Below, in pieces: positions 1 to 9,338 of a stretch of DNA of 64,000 nt; within the stretch, counting starts at the first letter, position 1; each line of letters begins with the position of its first letter. Under the pieces are notes generated by a model. The model was not told the DNA's origin. It ran no database searches and saw only the letters and a program-made list of their open reading frames with translations. Origin of the DNA: CBDCGJ01 sp965216645. GTDB taxonomy: Bacteria; Pseudomonadota; Alphaproteobacteria; GCA-2731375. The translations under genes were made by a program, and so were the position numbers. The stretch is from contig CBDCGJ010000029.1 in assembly GCA_965216645.1 (NCBI GenBank), forward strand, positions 1-64,000. Direction: 5' to 3'.

Positions 1-243
1 CCCGCCCGGCGCCTTCAGATCGATCGCAGCGCTTTTCTTGTTGCGGTTGGCGGCCAGGTAGTAGGTCGACGTCCCGTCCGCGGCGAAGGGGGCGAAGCCG
101 CGGGTATCGTCGCCTAAGACCGGATCCTCGATCTTGACGATCTCGGCGCCGAGGTCGCCCAGGATCATGCTGGCGAACGGTCCGGCCAGCGCGCGCGTCA
201 GATCCAAAACGGTAATGCCGTCGAGCGGGAGGGGGAGGGGCAT
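1..243 (-). CDS. CaiB/BaiF family CoA-transferase (N-terminal part, runs off the window)
   Basis: The first 81 codons of a minus-strand gene, cut by the window edge. From the ATG at 243 the product begins MPLPLPLDGITVLDLTRAL, followed by AGPFASMILGDLGAEIVKIE and then GDDTRGF. That is the standard N-terminal Rossmann-like region of class III CoA-transferases (CaiB/BaiF), which move CoA between organic acids in carnitine, formyl-CoA/oxalate and aromatic-acid metabolism. The catalytic Asp lies further in and is not visible. Substrate cannot be assigned. It fits the acyl-CoA theme of the 13-22 kb island but is not contiguous with it. Confidence 0.85.
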   Translation of the reverse strand, partial: MPLPLPLDGITVLDLTRALAGPFASMILGDLGAEIVKIEDPVLGDDTRGFAPFAADGTSTYYLAANRNKKSAAIDLKAPGG

Positions 244-409
244 CGGTGAAATCGTCAATTCTTGGTCGGGGTGGATAACAAACCATATGCGGATCGGAGG
301 CACCAGCCTTATTGCCGACATAATCGTCGGCCAGGAATGTGTTTCGCCGTACCCGCAAACTTCCTTTATGCTGAAACCGATTCGAGGTTATCGATCGCGA
401 GGTGTTTCC

Positions 410-1384
410 GTGTTGCGAATTCTGTTCTTGCTTGTCGCTTTGTTTGGTGTCGGCGCGGCCCCGGCCTTGGCCGCCGACAAATTCGATCGATGGGTGAAAG
501 GGGTGCGGAAGGAAGCGCTGCGCAAAGGAGTAAGCGCGGGTACCTTCGACACCGCGTTTAAAGGCGTTCGGCCCAATCCGAAAGTCATAAAATTGGATCG
601 CCGGCAGCCGGAGAGCCGACTGACATTCCAGCGATATATGGAGCTCGTCGTGCCTGAGAGCCGGGTCAAGATGGGCCGCCGCATGTATCTTGAAAATCGA
701 GAGCTGTTGGAGGAAATCGCCGCAAAATATGGCGTGCAAGCGCGCTTTATCGTCGCCTTCTGGGGCGTCGAGAGCGACTTCGGCCGGCGCATGGGAAACT
801 TCTCCATCATCCGCTCCCTCGCAACGCTGGCCTATGACGGACGACGCAGCAAGTATTTCCGCGCGGAATTGATCAATGCATTGAAGATTTTGGAGCAAGG
901 CCATATTTCCAATGATAAAATGAAAGGCTCCTGGGCCGGCGCCATGGGGCAAAGCCAGTTCATGCCGTCCAGTTTCCTGTCCCGCGCGGTCGATCATAAC
1001 GGCGACGGTCGGCGGGATATTTGGACCACGCGGGCCGACGTTTTCGCCTCGGCCGCCAACTATCTCAAAAAGGCTGGCTGGCGAAATGACATGACCTGGG
1101 GCCGCCAGGTCCGCGTGCCCAAAAACTTCAGTCGAAATCTGGCCAGCCATGATATCCGCAAGCGGATGAAAAGCTGGCAGGCTCTCGGTGTTCGCCTGCC
1201 CGACGGCGGCAATCTGCCGACCCGCCAGCTGCAAGCCTCGGTCGTATTGCCGGAGCGGGGTAAACTGACGCCAGCTTATCTGGTTTACCACAATTATCGG
1301 GTCATCCTGCGCTGGAACCGGTCGAACTATTTCGCTCTGGCGATCGGGCATTTGGCTGACCGCATTGCCCAAGTCAAATCTTGA
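410..1384 (+). CDS. Lytic murein transglycosylase, MltB/SLT_2 family
   Basis: Cleaves the MurNAc-GlcNAc bond of peptidoglycan with 1,6-anhydro-MurNAc formation, in the periplasm. I prefer the GTG at 410 because it gives an ideal signal peptide (VLRILFLLVALFGVGAAPAL, cut near AA-DKF) and follows a GAGG ribosome site by seven bases; an in-frame ATG at 368 is the alternative. The catalytic Glu is E121 in AFWGVESDFGRRMG, and SWAGAMGQSQFMPSSF is the second hallmark of the family, near residue 165. At 324 residues it has only the SLT_2 domain and no C-terminal peptidoglycan-binding module. It precedes rlpA by 90 bases. Confidence 0.9.
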   Translation: MLRILFLLVALFGVGAAPALAADKFDRWVKGVRKEALRKGVSAGTFDTAFKGVRPNPKVIKLDRRQPESRLTFQRYMELVVPESRVKMGRRMYLENRELLEEIAAKYGVQARFIVAFWGVESDFGRRMGNFSIIRSLATLAYDGRRSKYFRAELINALKILEQGHISNDKMKGSWAGAMGQSQFMPSSFLSRAVDHNGDGRRDIWTTRADVFASAANYLKKAGWRNDMTWGRQVRVPKNFSRNLASHDIRKRMKSWQALGVRLPDGGNLPTRQLQASVVLPERGKLTPAYLVYHNYRVILRWNRSNYFALAIGHLADRIAQVKS

Positions 1385-1473
1385 CGCGAGAATTGTTTTG
1401 CAGTGGCGGTATCCGACAATTAAGTTTCAGTCAAATTTCTTTCGGAGATAACCGTTAGGTCAAAAGAATTGAT

Positions 1474-2667
1474 ATGACCAATATTCGCACTTTCTATATT
1501 TACCCAATATTCGCCCTATTGCTGTTCGCGGGCGGCTGCGCGGAAAGCCGCCTCGCCATATTCGCCGCCAAGGAACTTCGTAAGGATGTCGCGCGTGACA
1601 AGAATTACGACCGCGACCGCCAGGCCACCGCGCCGAGATACAAGGTCGGTCGACCCTATCAGGTGGCCGGTCTTTGGTATTACCCCCACGAAGACCCGAC
1701 CTATGACGAAACCGGGCTGGCCAGTTGGTATGGTGATGATTTTCACGGTCGCCATACCGCCAACGGTGAGGTGTTCGACATGCATGCTTTGACCGCCGCG
1801 CATAAAACCTTGCCGATGCCGACCAAAGTCCGGGTTACGAATATGCAGAACAATCAAAGCGTGGTTCTGCGGGTCAACGATCGCGGTCCGTTCGTACAAG
1901 ACCGCATCATCGACGTCTCGAAAGCGGCGGCGGAACGGCTCGGTTTTCTCGAGAAGGGGACCGCGCGAGTTCGAGTCCAGGTGATCGCCAGCGATAAAAG
2001 TCGTGACGAACCTCGGGTGGCCTACCGTCAAACGCCAGATACCGCGCGGGCGGGACCGGCACCGGTGCGACAGGGGCCGGCAGTTCAAAAAGCATCCACA
2101 GCCCCGGCAAAAAAACCTGTCGCCGCGGCGCCAACATCCGTGCCTAAAGTGACAGCACCTGCACCCGCCGCAGCCGCGAATGTGGCGACGGACGTCGCGC
2201 CGGCCCAAGCATCGAGCGTTACTTTGCCTGCCGATTTCGGTAATGCGGACGATAAGAAAGACGGATCGCCGGGTACAATCAAACCCATTCCCGCGAATGC
2301 AACCTCTACGTCGCCCATCACCGCGAAGCCGGCCGTCCTGACCGCTCAGAAAGTCCAGGCTGCGGGCACGGAGACCAAGAAAGTGGGGGTGGCGGCATCC
2401 GCGATGGCGGACAGACCGGACCAATTCTATGTGCGGGCCGGGGCGTTTTCGAAATTTACCAACGCCAGCCGATTGCAGGCGAAGCTCGACGACGTCGGTG
2501 AAACCTTGCTGAAAAACATTGTCGTCAAGGGGCGGGACCTGTTCCTGGTTTTAGTCGGGCCTTATACGGAAAGGTCTGAAGCGGAATACGTCCTGGAGGT
2601 CGTTCGGCGTGGCGGTCTTCCCGACGCGATCATCATTTCCAAACTGCCGAAGGTTGTCCGTCAATGA
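1474..2667 (+). CDS. rlpA: RlpA family septal ring lytic transglycosylase lipoprotein
   Basis: A 397-residue outer-membrane lipoprotein. The signal peptide ends in the lipobox LLFAGGC with lipidated Cys22. Residues about 85-170 form the double-psi beta-barrel (GLASWYGDDFHGRHTANGE, later VLRVNDRGPF), which holds the transglycosylase centre. A long Ala/Pro/Lys linker follows, then a C-terminal SPOR domain (FYVRAGAFSKFTNASRLQ) that binds denuded septal glycan. RlpA acts on peptidoglycan during division. Its stop overlaps the dacA start as ATGA, so the two are probably translationally coupled. Confidence 0.95.
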   Translation: MTNIRTFYIYPIFALLLFAGGCAESRLAIFAAKELRKDVARDKNYDRDRQATAPRYKVGRPYQVAGLWYYPHEDPTYDETGLASWYGDDFHGRHTANGEVFDMHALTAAHKTLPMPTKVRVTNMQNNQSVVLRVNDRGPFVQDRIIDVSKAAAERLGFLEKGTARVRVQVIASDKSRDEPRVAYRQTPDTARAGPAPVRQGPAVQKASTAPAKKPVAAAPTSVPKVTAPAPAAAANVATDVAPAQASSVTLPADFGNADDKKDGSPGTIKPIPANATSTSPITAKPAVLTAQKVQAAGTETKKVGVAASAMADRPDQFYVRAGAFSKFTNASRLQAKLDDVGETLLKNIVVKGRDLFLVLVGPYTERSEAEYVLEVVRRGGLPDAIIISKLPKVVRQ

Positions 2668-3794
2668 GGTATTTCTTGACCGTCTTGATCTGCTCATTGG
2701 GCTGGGCTTTGAGCTCGGTCGCGCAGGATAAGATCGCAACGCCGGCGAAGCAGGCTTTCCTCGTCGACTTCGACACCGGCGCGGTGCTCTACGCGAAGGA
2801 AGCCGACAAACCGATGCCGCCTGCTTCCATGTCGAAACTGATGACCGTCTACATGGTTTTCGAAGCCATCAAGAACAACAATCTCGGACTTGACGACAAA
2901 TTCGCGGTCAGTCGAAAAGCCTGGCAAATGGCCGGTTCGAAAATGTTCGTGAAGGTCGATACGGACGTCAGCGTGCGGGAGTTGTTAAACGGAATAATCG
3001 TGCTGTCGGGAAATGACGCTTGCGTCGTGGTCGCGGAAGGCATGGCCGGGACAGAAGAGGAATTTGCGAATTGGATGACGGAAAAGGCGCATAAACTTGG
3101 GCTAACCCACAGTCAATTCCGCAACGCCAGCGGCTGGCCCGATCCGGAGCATTATATGTCGGCCAGGGATTTGGCGAAGCTGGCGGCCATTTTGATCCGC
3201 GAGTTTCCGGAGCTTTATAAGCTCTTCGCCGTCAAGGAATATACCTACAGCGATATCCGGCAGCCGAACCGCAATCCACTCTTGTTCAAGAAAGTCGGCG
3301 CCGACGGGCTGAAAACCGGGCATACGCAAGCCGCCGGATTCGGTCTGGTGGCGTCGGCAAAGCAGCGCGACCGTCGTTTGATCATGGTCTTGAACGGCAT
3401 GGCGAGCGCCACGCAACGGGCCAACGAAAGCGCGCGTTTGCTGAATATCGGGTTCCGCCAATACAGCAATGTCGATCTATTCAAAGCCGGCGAAAAAGTC
3501 GAGACGGCAAAGGTATGGCTTGGCGACGCGGATGAGGTGCCGTTGGTGGCCGAAGGCGACTTAAAGGTTACGCTACCGCGGGCTGGCAAGAAAAAAATCA
3601 AATTCTTTGTGGAATATGAAGGCCCCATTAAGGCCCCGATCCGAAAAGGTCAACATGTGGCGAATTTGCGTGTCGAAGCGCCGAACATGAGCGACTTGGT
3701 GATACCTTTGGTCGCGGGCCGCGATGTGGCAAAAGCGAGCGTGTTCAGCCAGATTTTCCCGAAACTTTGGCATTTAGTTGCCAGACATTTGTAA
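2664..3794 (+). CDS. dacA: D-alanyl-D-alanine carboxypeptidase (PBP5/6 type)
   Basis: Removes the terminal D-Ala of peptidoglycan pentapeptides in the periplasm. All three penicillin-binding motifs are present: SMSK (Ser55 nucleophile) in PPASMSKLMT, SGN in IVLSGNDACVV, and KTG in GLKTGHTQAAGF. An N-terminal signal peptide (MRYFLTVLICSLGWALSSVA), a PBP5 C-terminal beta domain and a final amphipathic segment (FSQIFPKLWHLVARHL) fit a periplasmic enzyme anchored at the inner membrane. 376 residues is the normal length. It overlaps rlpA by 4 bases upstream and holB by 17 downstream. The tmk gene usually found after dacA in this order is missing. Confidence 0.95.
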   Translation: MRYFLTVLICSLGWALSSVAQDKIATPAKQAFLVDFDTGAVLYAKEADKPMPPASMSKLMTVYMVFEAIKNNNLGLDDKFAVSRKAWQMAGSKMFVKVDTDVSVRELLNGIIVLSGNDACVVVAEGMAGTEEEFANWMTEKAHKLGLTHSQFRNASGWPDPEHYMSARDLAKLAAILIREFPELYKLFAVKEYTYSDIRQPNRNPLLFKKVGADGLKTGHTQAAGFGLVASAKQRDRRLIMVLNGMASATQRANESARLLNIGFRQYSNVDLFKAGEKVETAKVWLGDADEVPLVAEGDLKVTLPRAGKKKIKFFVEYEGPIKAPIRKGQHVANLRVEAPNMSDLVIPLVAGRDVAKASVFSQIFPKLWHLVARHL

Positions 3795-4869
3795 GTTGCT
3801 CGCACCACGTGAAAATCCAAATTTAATCGGCCAAGAGACCGCCGAGCGTCGCTTTTTGGACGCCCATGCCGGCGGGCGATTTGCCCATGCCTGGCTCCTG
3901 AGCGGGCCGAAAGGTATCGGCAAAGCCACGTTCGCCTATCGCGCCGCGCGTTTTCTTCTGGCCGGCGCCGGGCAAGGGGATTTACTCGGATTGCCGCCTG
4001 AAAACCTGCATGTCGACCCGGACGAACCGGTGGCGCGGCGCATCGCGGCTGGCGGGCACGGGGATCTGTTGGTCGTCGAACGCACGTCGGATCCGAAGTC
4101 GTCCAGTCCCGCGATCCGCACGCGCATCGTCGTCGATCAGATCCGGGCTGTCGGTGATTTTTTCGCCAAGACCAGCGCGGAAGGCGGTTGGCGCATTGCT
4201 ATCATAGATGCCGCGGAGGATATGAATGCCAATGCCGCCAATGCGTTGTTGAAAATTCTTGAAGAACCGCCCGCGCAAAGCCTTTTACTGCTTGTCAGCC
4301 ACGCACCCGGCCGGCTTTTGGCGACCATACATTCCCGGTGTCGGAACCTCGCCTTCTCGCCACTGAACTCCAGCCAAGTTGCTCAAGTGCTTGAGGGCCT
4401 GCCCCACGATTTGAGCGACGACGACCTCTATGCCGTTGCGGGCTTGGCGGAGGGCAGCCCGGGCCGGGCGCAAGCGCTGATCGATGCCGATGGACTTGCC
4501 TATTACACGACGATCGTCGATCTAATCGGCGATGCGCCGGCGTTGGATTACGTGCGAATTCACGGATTGGCCGATCAATTCACGCGCCGAGACGGACTGG
4601 ACAAATTCCGGGTCTGGTCGGAGCTGTTTCGCTTATGGGTACGCCGTTTGGTGCGGTCCGCCGCGATGCCGGCGGAGTTTGCCGAAGCGGTTGCGGGCGA
4701 GGGCGCGTTGGCGCGAAGATTGACCGGTACCGTGCCGCTCGACCGCTGGGTCGGACTCTGGGAAACGGCTAACGAGCTCTCCGCCCAGGCCGACGGGATC
4801 AACCTGGACCGCAAACAAGTCGTTCTCGGCCTGTTTTTTGAACTTGAACGGATGCTGCAGAAGGCTTAG
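3778..4869 (+). CDS. holB: DNA polymerase III subunit delta'
   Basis: A clamp-loader subunit of the replicative polymerase. The AAA+ fold has the degenerate P-loop GPKGIGKATFAY usual for alphaproteobacterial delta', with GKA in place of GKS/T. It also has the sensor/SRC-like sequence LATIHSRCRNLAFSPL near residue 183 and NAANALLKILEEPP near 150. The reading frame opens at a TTG (3778) inside the last codons of dacA, which suggests translational coupling. No better start with a ribosome site is visible. 363 residues is normal. It lies directly between dacA and metG. Confidence 0.9.
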   Translation: MPDICKLLAPRENPNLIGQETAERRFLDAHAGGRFAHAWLLSGPKGIGKATFAYRAARFLLAGAGQGDLLGLPPENLHVDPDEPVARRIAAGGHGDLLVVERTSDPKSSSPAIRTRIVVDQIRAVGDFFAKTSAEGGWRIAIIDAAEDMNANAANALLKILEEPPAQSLLLLVSHAPGRLLATIHSRCRNLAFSPLNSSQVAQVLEGLPHDLSDDDLYAVAGLAEGSPGRAQALIDADGLAYYTTIVDLIGDAPALDYVRIHGLADQFTRRDGLDKFRVWSELFRLWVRRLVRSAAMPAEFAEAVAGEGALARRLTGTVPLDRWVGLWETANELSAQADGINLDRKQVVLGLFFELERMLQKA

Positions 4870-4925
4870 TGAAACGCCTTCGAGTTAACCAGTCAACCAA
4901 GAGCAGCAAATCAAGGAATAAAACC

Positions 4926-6486
4926 ATGTCGGCGGGCACGCCTTACTACATCACGACAGCGATATCCTACCCGAATGGGCGGCCGCATATCGGCCATGCC
5001 TATGAATTGATCGCGACCGACGTGATGGCCCGCTTCATGCGTTTGGACGGCCGCGACGTGTTCTTTCTGACCGGCACGGACGAGCATGGCCTGAAAATGG
5101 AACAGACGGCGCGCCGGGAAGGGGTGACCCCACGGGAATTCGCCAACCGGATGACGCCGCAATTCGAGGAAATGGCGCGTGCGCTCAACGCCTCCAACGA
5201 TGATTTCATCCGCACCACCGAAGACCGCCATCGCGCCTCGGTGCAGGAGCTGTGGCGCCGGATGGACGCCAATGGCGACATTTATCTCGATAGCTATGCC
5301 GGTTGGTATTCGGTCCGTGACGAAGCTTATTACGCGGAAGACGAGTTGATCGAGGGCGAGGGGGGCGAGAAACTGTCGCCCCAGGGCACGCCGGTCGATT
5401 GGGTGGAGGAGCCCAGTTACTTTTTCCGTCTTTCGGCTTATCAGGACAAGTTATTGGCGCTCTACGAGTCTCAGCCGGACTTCGTCATGCCGGAAAGCCG
5501 GCGCAACGAGGTGATGAGTTTCGTCAAGTCTGGGCTGCGCGACCTTTCCATGTCGCGCACAACTTTTAGCTGGGGTGTGCCAGTACCGGGAGACGACGCG
5601 CATGTGATGTATGTCTGGGTCGATGCCTTGACCAATTATGTCACGGCAACCGGCTTTCCGGACGAAAGCGCCGAGCGCTACACGAAATACTGGCCGGCCG
5701 ACGCCCATATCATCGGTAAGGATATCGTTCGGTTTCACGCGATCTATTGGCCGGCATTTCTGATGTCCGCCGGTCTGCCGCTGCCGAAACGGATCTTCGC
5801 CCACGGCTTTCTGAACGTGAAGGGCGAGAAAATGTCCAAATCCGTGGGCAATGTTGTCGATCCGTTCGAGTTGGCCGACGCTTTCGGCGTCGATCAGATC
5901 CGCTATTTCTTCATGCGGGAAGTGCCGTTCGGCAATGACGGCAGCTATAGCCCCGAAAGCATGATCCAGCGGATCAACAGCGACCTGGCCAATGACGTCG
6001 GCAATCTGGCCCAACGCTCCCTGTCGATGATTAACAAGAACTGCGGCGCACAGGTGCCCCAGCCGGGCGAATTGAGCGCGGAAGACGACGCATTGCTGAC
6101 GCAAGTCCATGGCCTACGTGATGCCATGCGCTTGGATATCGACGTTCAGGCGATCCATACGGCGCTCGCCAAGCTGTTCGCGGTCGTCGCCGACGCCAAT
6201 CGTTATGTCGACGCGCAGGCGCCTTGGACCTTACGCAAGACGGACCCGGATCGCATGCGCACGGTCCTCTATGTCTTGGCGGAAACCGTCCGGCATATTG
6301 CGATCTTGCTGCAGCCTGTGACGCCAGAGAGCGCCAATCGGATGCTGGATCAATTGGCAATTCCGGCGGAAAAGCGCGATTTTGAGGCCTTAGGGCCGGA
6401 TAGCGCGCTGACTCCGGGAACGGAACTACCGATACCGCAGGGGCGTGTTCCCGCGCCATGTGGAGACGGTGGAGCAGGAGGCGTAA
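4926..6486 (+). CDS. metG: Methionyl-tRNA synthetase (one frameshift near its 3' end)
   Basis: Charges tRNA-Met. The start at ATG 4926 follows AAGGAAT by nine bases. Class I signatures are present: HIGH as PHIGHAYE and KMSKS as GEKMSKSVGN. It is the short alphaproteobacterial form without the C-terminal tRNA-binding domain. As sequenced, the frame runs on past the natural end into tatD (to 7208). Removing one G from the GGGG run near 6440 restores a tail reading PQGVFPRHVETVEQEA and a TAA at 6484-6486, three bases before the tatD GTG. I take the read-through as an indel error and not a true MetG-TatD fusion. Confidence 0.9.
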
Positions 6487-6488
6487 CC

Positions 6489-7279
6489 GTGCTGGTCGAC
6501 AGCCATTGTCATTTGGATTTCCCCGAACTGCATGCGGAACTCGACGACGTGGTTGCGCGGGCAGGAGACGCCGGCATCGGCACCATGGTGACGATCTGCA
6601 CACGCATGGACAAGTTCGAGGGCGTTTGCGGTATCGCCGACCAGTTCCCGCATATTTGGTGCACCGTCGGGGTCCATCCCCATGAAGCGCAACATGCCAA
6701 GCGGCTGACGGCCAAGGAATTGATCCGTCATGCGCAAGAGCCGAAATGCATCGGCATCGGCGAAGCGGGATTGGATTACTACTATAACCGAAGTCCGGCC
6801 GAGGATCAGCGAACGGTCTTCCGCACCCATATCGAGGCGGCGCGGGAGACCGGTCTGCCGTTGGTGGTCCATACCCGGGACGCCGACGACGACATGGCGG
6901 AAATCCTGGAAACGGAGATGGAGAAGGGGGCCTTTACCGGCGTGCTGCACTGTTTCAGCTCCAGCCAGCGGCTGGCCCGCCGCGCCCTCGATATCGGCTT
7001 CTACATCTCCTTCAGCGGGATTCTGACCTTCAAGAACGCCCATGAGGTGCAGGCAACGGCGGATTTCGTGCCGATGGACCGGGTGCTGGTGGAAACGGAC
7101 GCCCCATTTCTGGCCCCTGTCCCCATGCGCGGTAAACGCAACGAGCCGGCCTACAACGGCGCATACCGCGGCGAAATTGGCCGAGATCAAAGGCCTTGGG
7201 ATCGATGAGGTTTCGGCTCGCACGACCGACAACTTCTTCGCCTTGTTCGCCAAAGCCGACCGACCCGGCCGCCGCATGA
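6489..7279 (+). CDS. tatD: TatD family metal-dependent hydrolase (two frameshifts)
   Basis: TatD DNase/amidohydrolase-fold protein. The GTG at 6489 opens VLVDSHCHLDFPEL, with the metal-binding HxH. Further metal and active-site sequences are EAGLDYYYNRSP, VVHTRDADDDM, LHCFSSS and VLVETDAPFLAP. Two single-base insertions break it: an extra A near 7154 (TACAACGG for TACACGG) and an extra C in the CCC near 7264. After repair the protein ends NFFALFAKADRPAAA with a TGA overlapping the next ATG (GCATGA), the usual coupling in this cluster. Without repair, tatD appears fused both to metG and to the next gene. Confidence 0.85.
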
Positions 7280-8031
7280 AGGTCACCATCCTCGGCTGCG
7301 GCACTTCCGGCGGCGTGCCACGCATCGGAAATGTGTGGGGCGATTGCGACCCAAACGAACCGAAGAACCGACGCAGCCGCGCCTCGATCCATATAGAGAG
7401 CGCGGAAACATCTATCATAATCGATACTTCGCCGGACTTCCGCGAGCAATGCCTTCGCGAAAATATAGAGCGTTTAGACGCCGTGCTCTATACCCATGAG
7501 CATGCCGATCACACCCATGGTATCGACGATCTGCGCGGCTATATGTTGATCAACAAGGGCGAGCGCGTGCCGGTTTACGGCGACCAACGCACCTTAGACG
7601 CGCTGGAGAAGCGTTTCGGTTATATCTTCTATGAAAAAGTCGGCTATCCGTCGGTCGCCCGCACCGTACCCATCGACGGTCCGTTTGAGATCGGCGATCT
7701 GTCGATCACGCCGTTCAGCCAACAACATGGCCGCATCCAATCTCTGGGTTTCCGGATCGGCGATTTCGCCTATTCCACGGACCTGAACGGCTTGGACGAG
7801 GCGGCCTTCGCCGCACTGGACGGCGTCAAAACCTGGATCGTCGACGCACTCCGCTACGAACCGCATCCCACACACACCCATCTGGACCAGACCCTCGCAT
7901 GGGTCGACCGGGTCCAACCCGAACGCGCCATTCTGACTCACATGACCTGGGACATGGACTACGAGACTCTTCGCTGCCAATTGCCGGCGGGGATCGAGCC
8001 TGGATACGATGGGATGGTGATCGACATTTAG
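7276..8031 (+). CDS. MBL-fold metallo-hydrolase (PhnP/RNase Z-like)
   Basis: A 251-residue metallo-beta-lactamase-fold hydrolase. The start MKVTILGCGTSGGVPRIG is typical of the family that follows tatD in alphaproteobacteria. The metal motif HxHxDH is seen in LYTHEHADHTHGIDDLRG, with later ligands in FAYSTDLNGLDE and HPTHTHLDQTL. The closest described relatives are phosphodiesterases of the PhnP/RNase Z group, so a cyclic or oligonucleotide phosphodiester substrate is likely, but the physiological substrate is unknown. The end of the gene is undisturbed. Confidence 0.85.
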   Translation: MKVTILGCGTSGGVPRIGNVWGDCDPNEPKNRRSRASIHIESAETSIIIDTSPDFREQCLRENIERLDAVLYTHEHADHTHGIDDLRGYMLINKGERVPVYGDQRTLDALEKRFGYIFYEKVGYPSVARTVPIDGPFEIGDLSITPFSQQHGRIQSLGFRIGDFAYSTDLNGLDEAAFAALDGVKTWIVDALRYEPHPTHTHLDQTLAWVDRVQPERAILTHMTWDMDYETLRCQLPAGIEPGYDGMVIDI

Positions 8032-8248
8032 ACACATGACATTGCGTAGACTGAGTTAATACTCATTTGCAATATAACCCCACACCGGATCGGTTCGATA
8101 ACATTTGTGATCGTCATTGAAATCGATAGTTTTGTTATACTGTTATTTTACATAATATACATTATGCGAAATTTGTATAAACAGGCAACACTGTAAACGA
8201 CGCCCCCTGCGGCTTGCGTTTCCCTCATTTTCCGCCGATGATCGTGCG

Positions 8249-9304
8249 ATGCAGACAGAACTTTCGCTCGATCCGAATTACGCGCAACCGTCCGAATATG
8301 CGACGAACTTTCCGGTTCTCGACCTGGAAACATTTCTCGCTGGAGATCCGGTCGCCGAGCAAGCGCTTGCGGACCAGTTACGAGACGCGCTGGAAAACCT
8401 GGGCTTCTACTCGATCGTCAATCACGGCGTCCCCTCGCTCCCTGATCGATCAGACGTTCGAGCAAGCCGCCCGCTTCCACGCCTTGCCGCTCGAACAAAA
8501 GGCGGCCCTGAAAGCAAATGAGAACAATGTCGGCTATATGGGCTATGCCACCAGCGTCAGCCGGGCCCAGCCGGGTACACAAAGCGACCAAACCGAATCT
8601 GAACGAGGCCTATTTCGTCAAACGCGACCTACCGGCTGATCATCCCCATGTTTTGGCCAACAAGCGCTTTCGGGGGCAGAATCAATGGCCGGACGATCTG
8701 CCGGAATTTCGGGAGAACGTCGTCGCCTATTGCGCCGCCATGGAGCGGTTGGCGCTGTCACTGCTACCGATCTATGCCCGCGCTCTGGATCTGCCGCGGG
8801 ACTTCTTCGTGGCGCCATTTACCGATCCGCAGTTTACCTTGCGCCTGACCCATTATCCGCCGGTTCCGCGCGGCGGAGGTGGAAGCCAATCAGTTCGCGC
8901 TCGCGCCGCATACGGATTCGGGTTTTATGACGCTATTGCCGCAAAACGATCTGCCGGGTCTGGCGATCCGCGATCCGTCCGGCGTTTGGTTCGATCAGCC
9001 GGTTATCCCGGATAGTTTTACGGTTAACACCGGCGATATCCTGCGCCGGTGGAGCAATCATCGATTCCTGTCGACACCCCATCGGGTGGTGAACCGGACG
9101 GGCCAGGAACGGTATGCCATCCCCTTCTTCTTCGATCCCCAATGCGACTACAAGATGGCTTGCCTGCCAAGCTGTCAAAGCGACGACAATCCGCCCCGTT
9201 ACGAGCCGACGAGTTACACCGAATACATGCTCTGGTTCGCCGGCGTGAATTATCCGCAGGTCACCGCGAAACCGGGCGAGATCGTCGCCGACGTGCCGGA
9301 CTAG
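8249..9304 (+). pseudogene. Isopenicillin N synthase-like 2OG/Fe(II) oxygenase, frameshifted
   Basis: Non-haem iron dioxygenase of the isopenicillin N synthase/ACC oxidase family, found in three frames. The N-terminal part (TNFPVLDLETFL, ENLGFYSIVNHGV) is frame-shifted near 8433. The middle (LIDQTFEQAARFHALPLEQK, then KPNLNEAYFVKRDLP) shifts near 8567 and again near 8877. The C-terminal half holds the iron ligands His-x-Asp (LAPHTDSGFMTLLPQ) and the distal His (FLSTPHRVVN). Each break is cured by deleting one base. The frame meets TAG at 9302, yet the following bases encode RYAGKLRPP, a usual ending for this family, so even the stop may be an error. Function otherwise unknown. Confidence 0.75.
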
Positions 9305-9338
9305 CGCTATGCCGGCAAGCTGAGGCCGCCGAATAGCG

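Noticed and set aside
1516..2424. 302-codon minus-strand frame opposite rlpA
   Set aside because: Shadow of the rlpA DPBB and linker region; rlpA has lipobox, DPBB and SPOR motifs in the plus frame.
4869..7208. A true MetG-TatD fusion protein of 779 residues
   Set aside because: One extra G explains the read-through, restores the metG stop and the separate tatD start, and the same error type recurs nearby.
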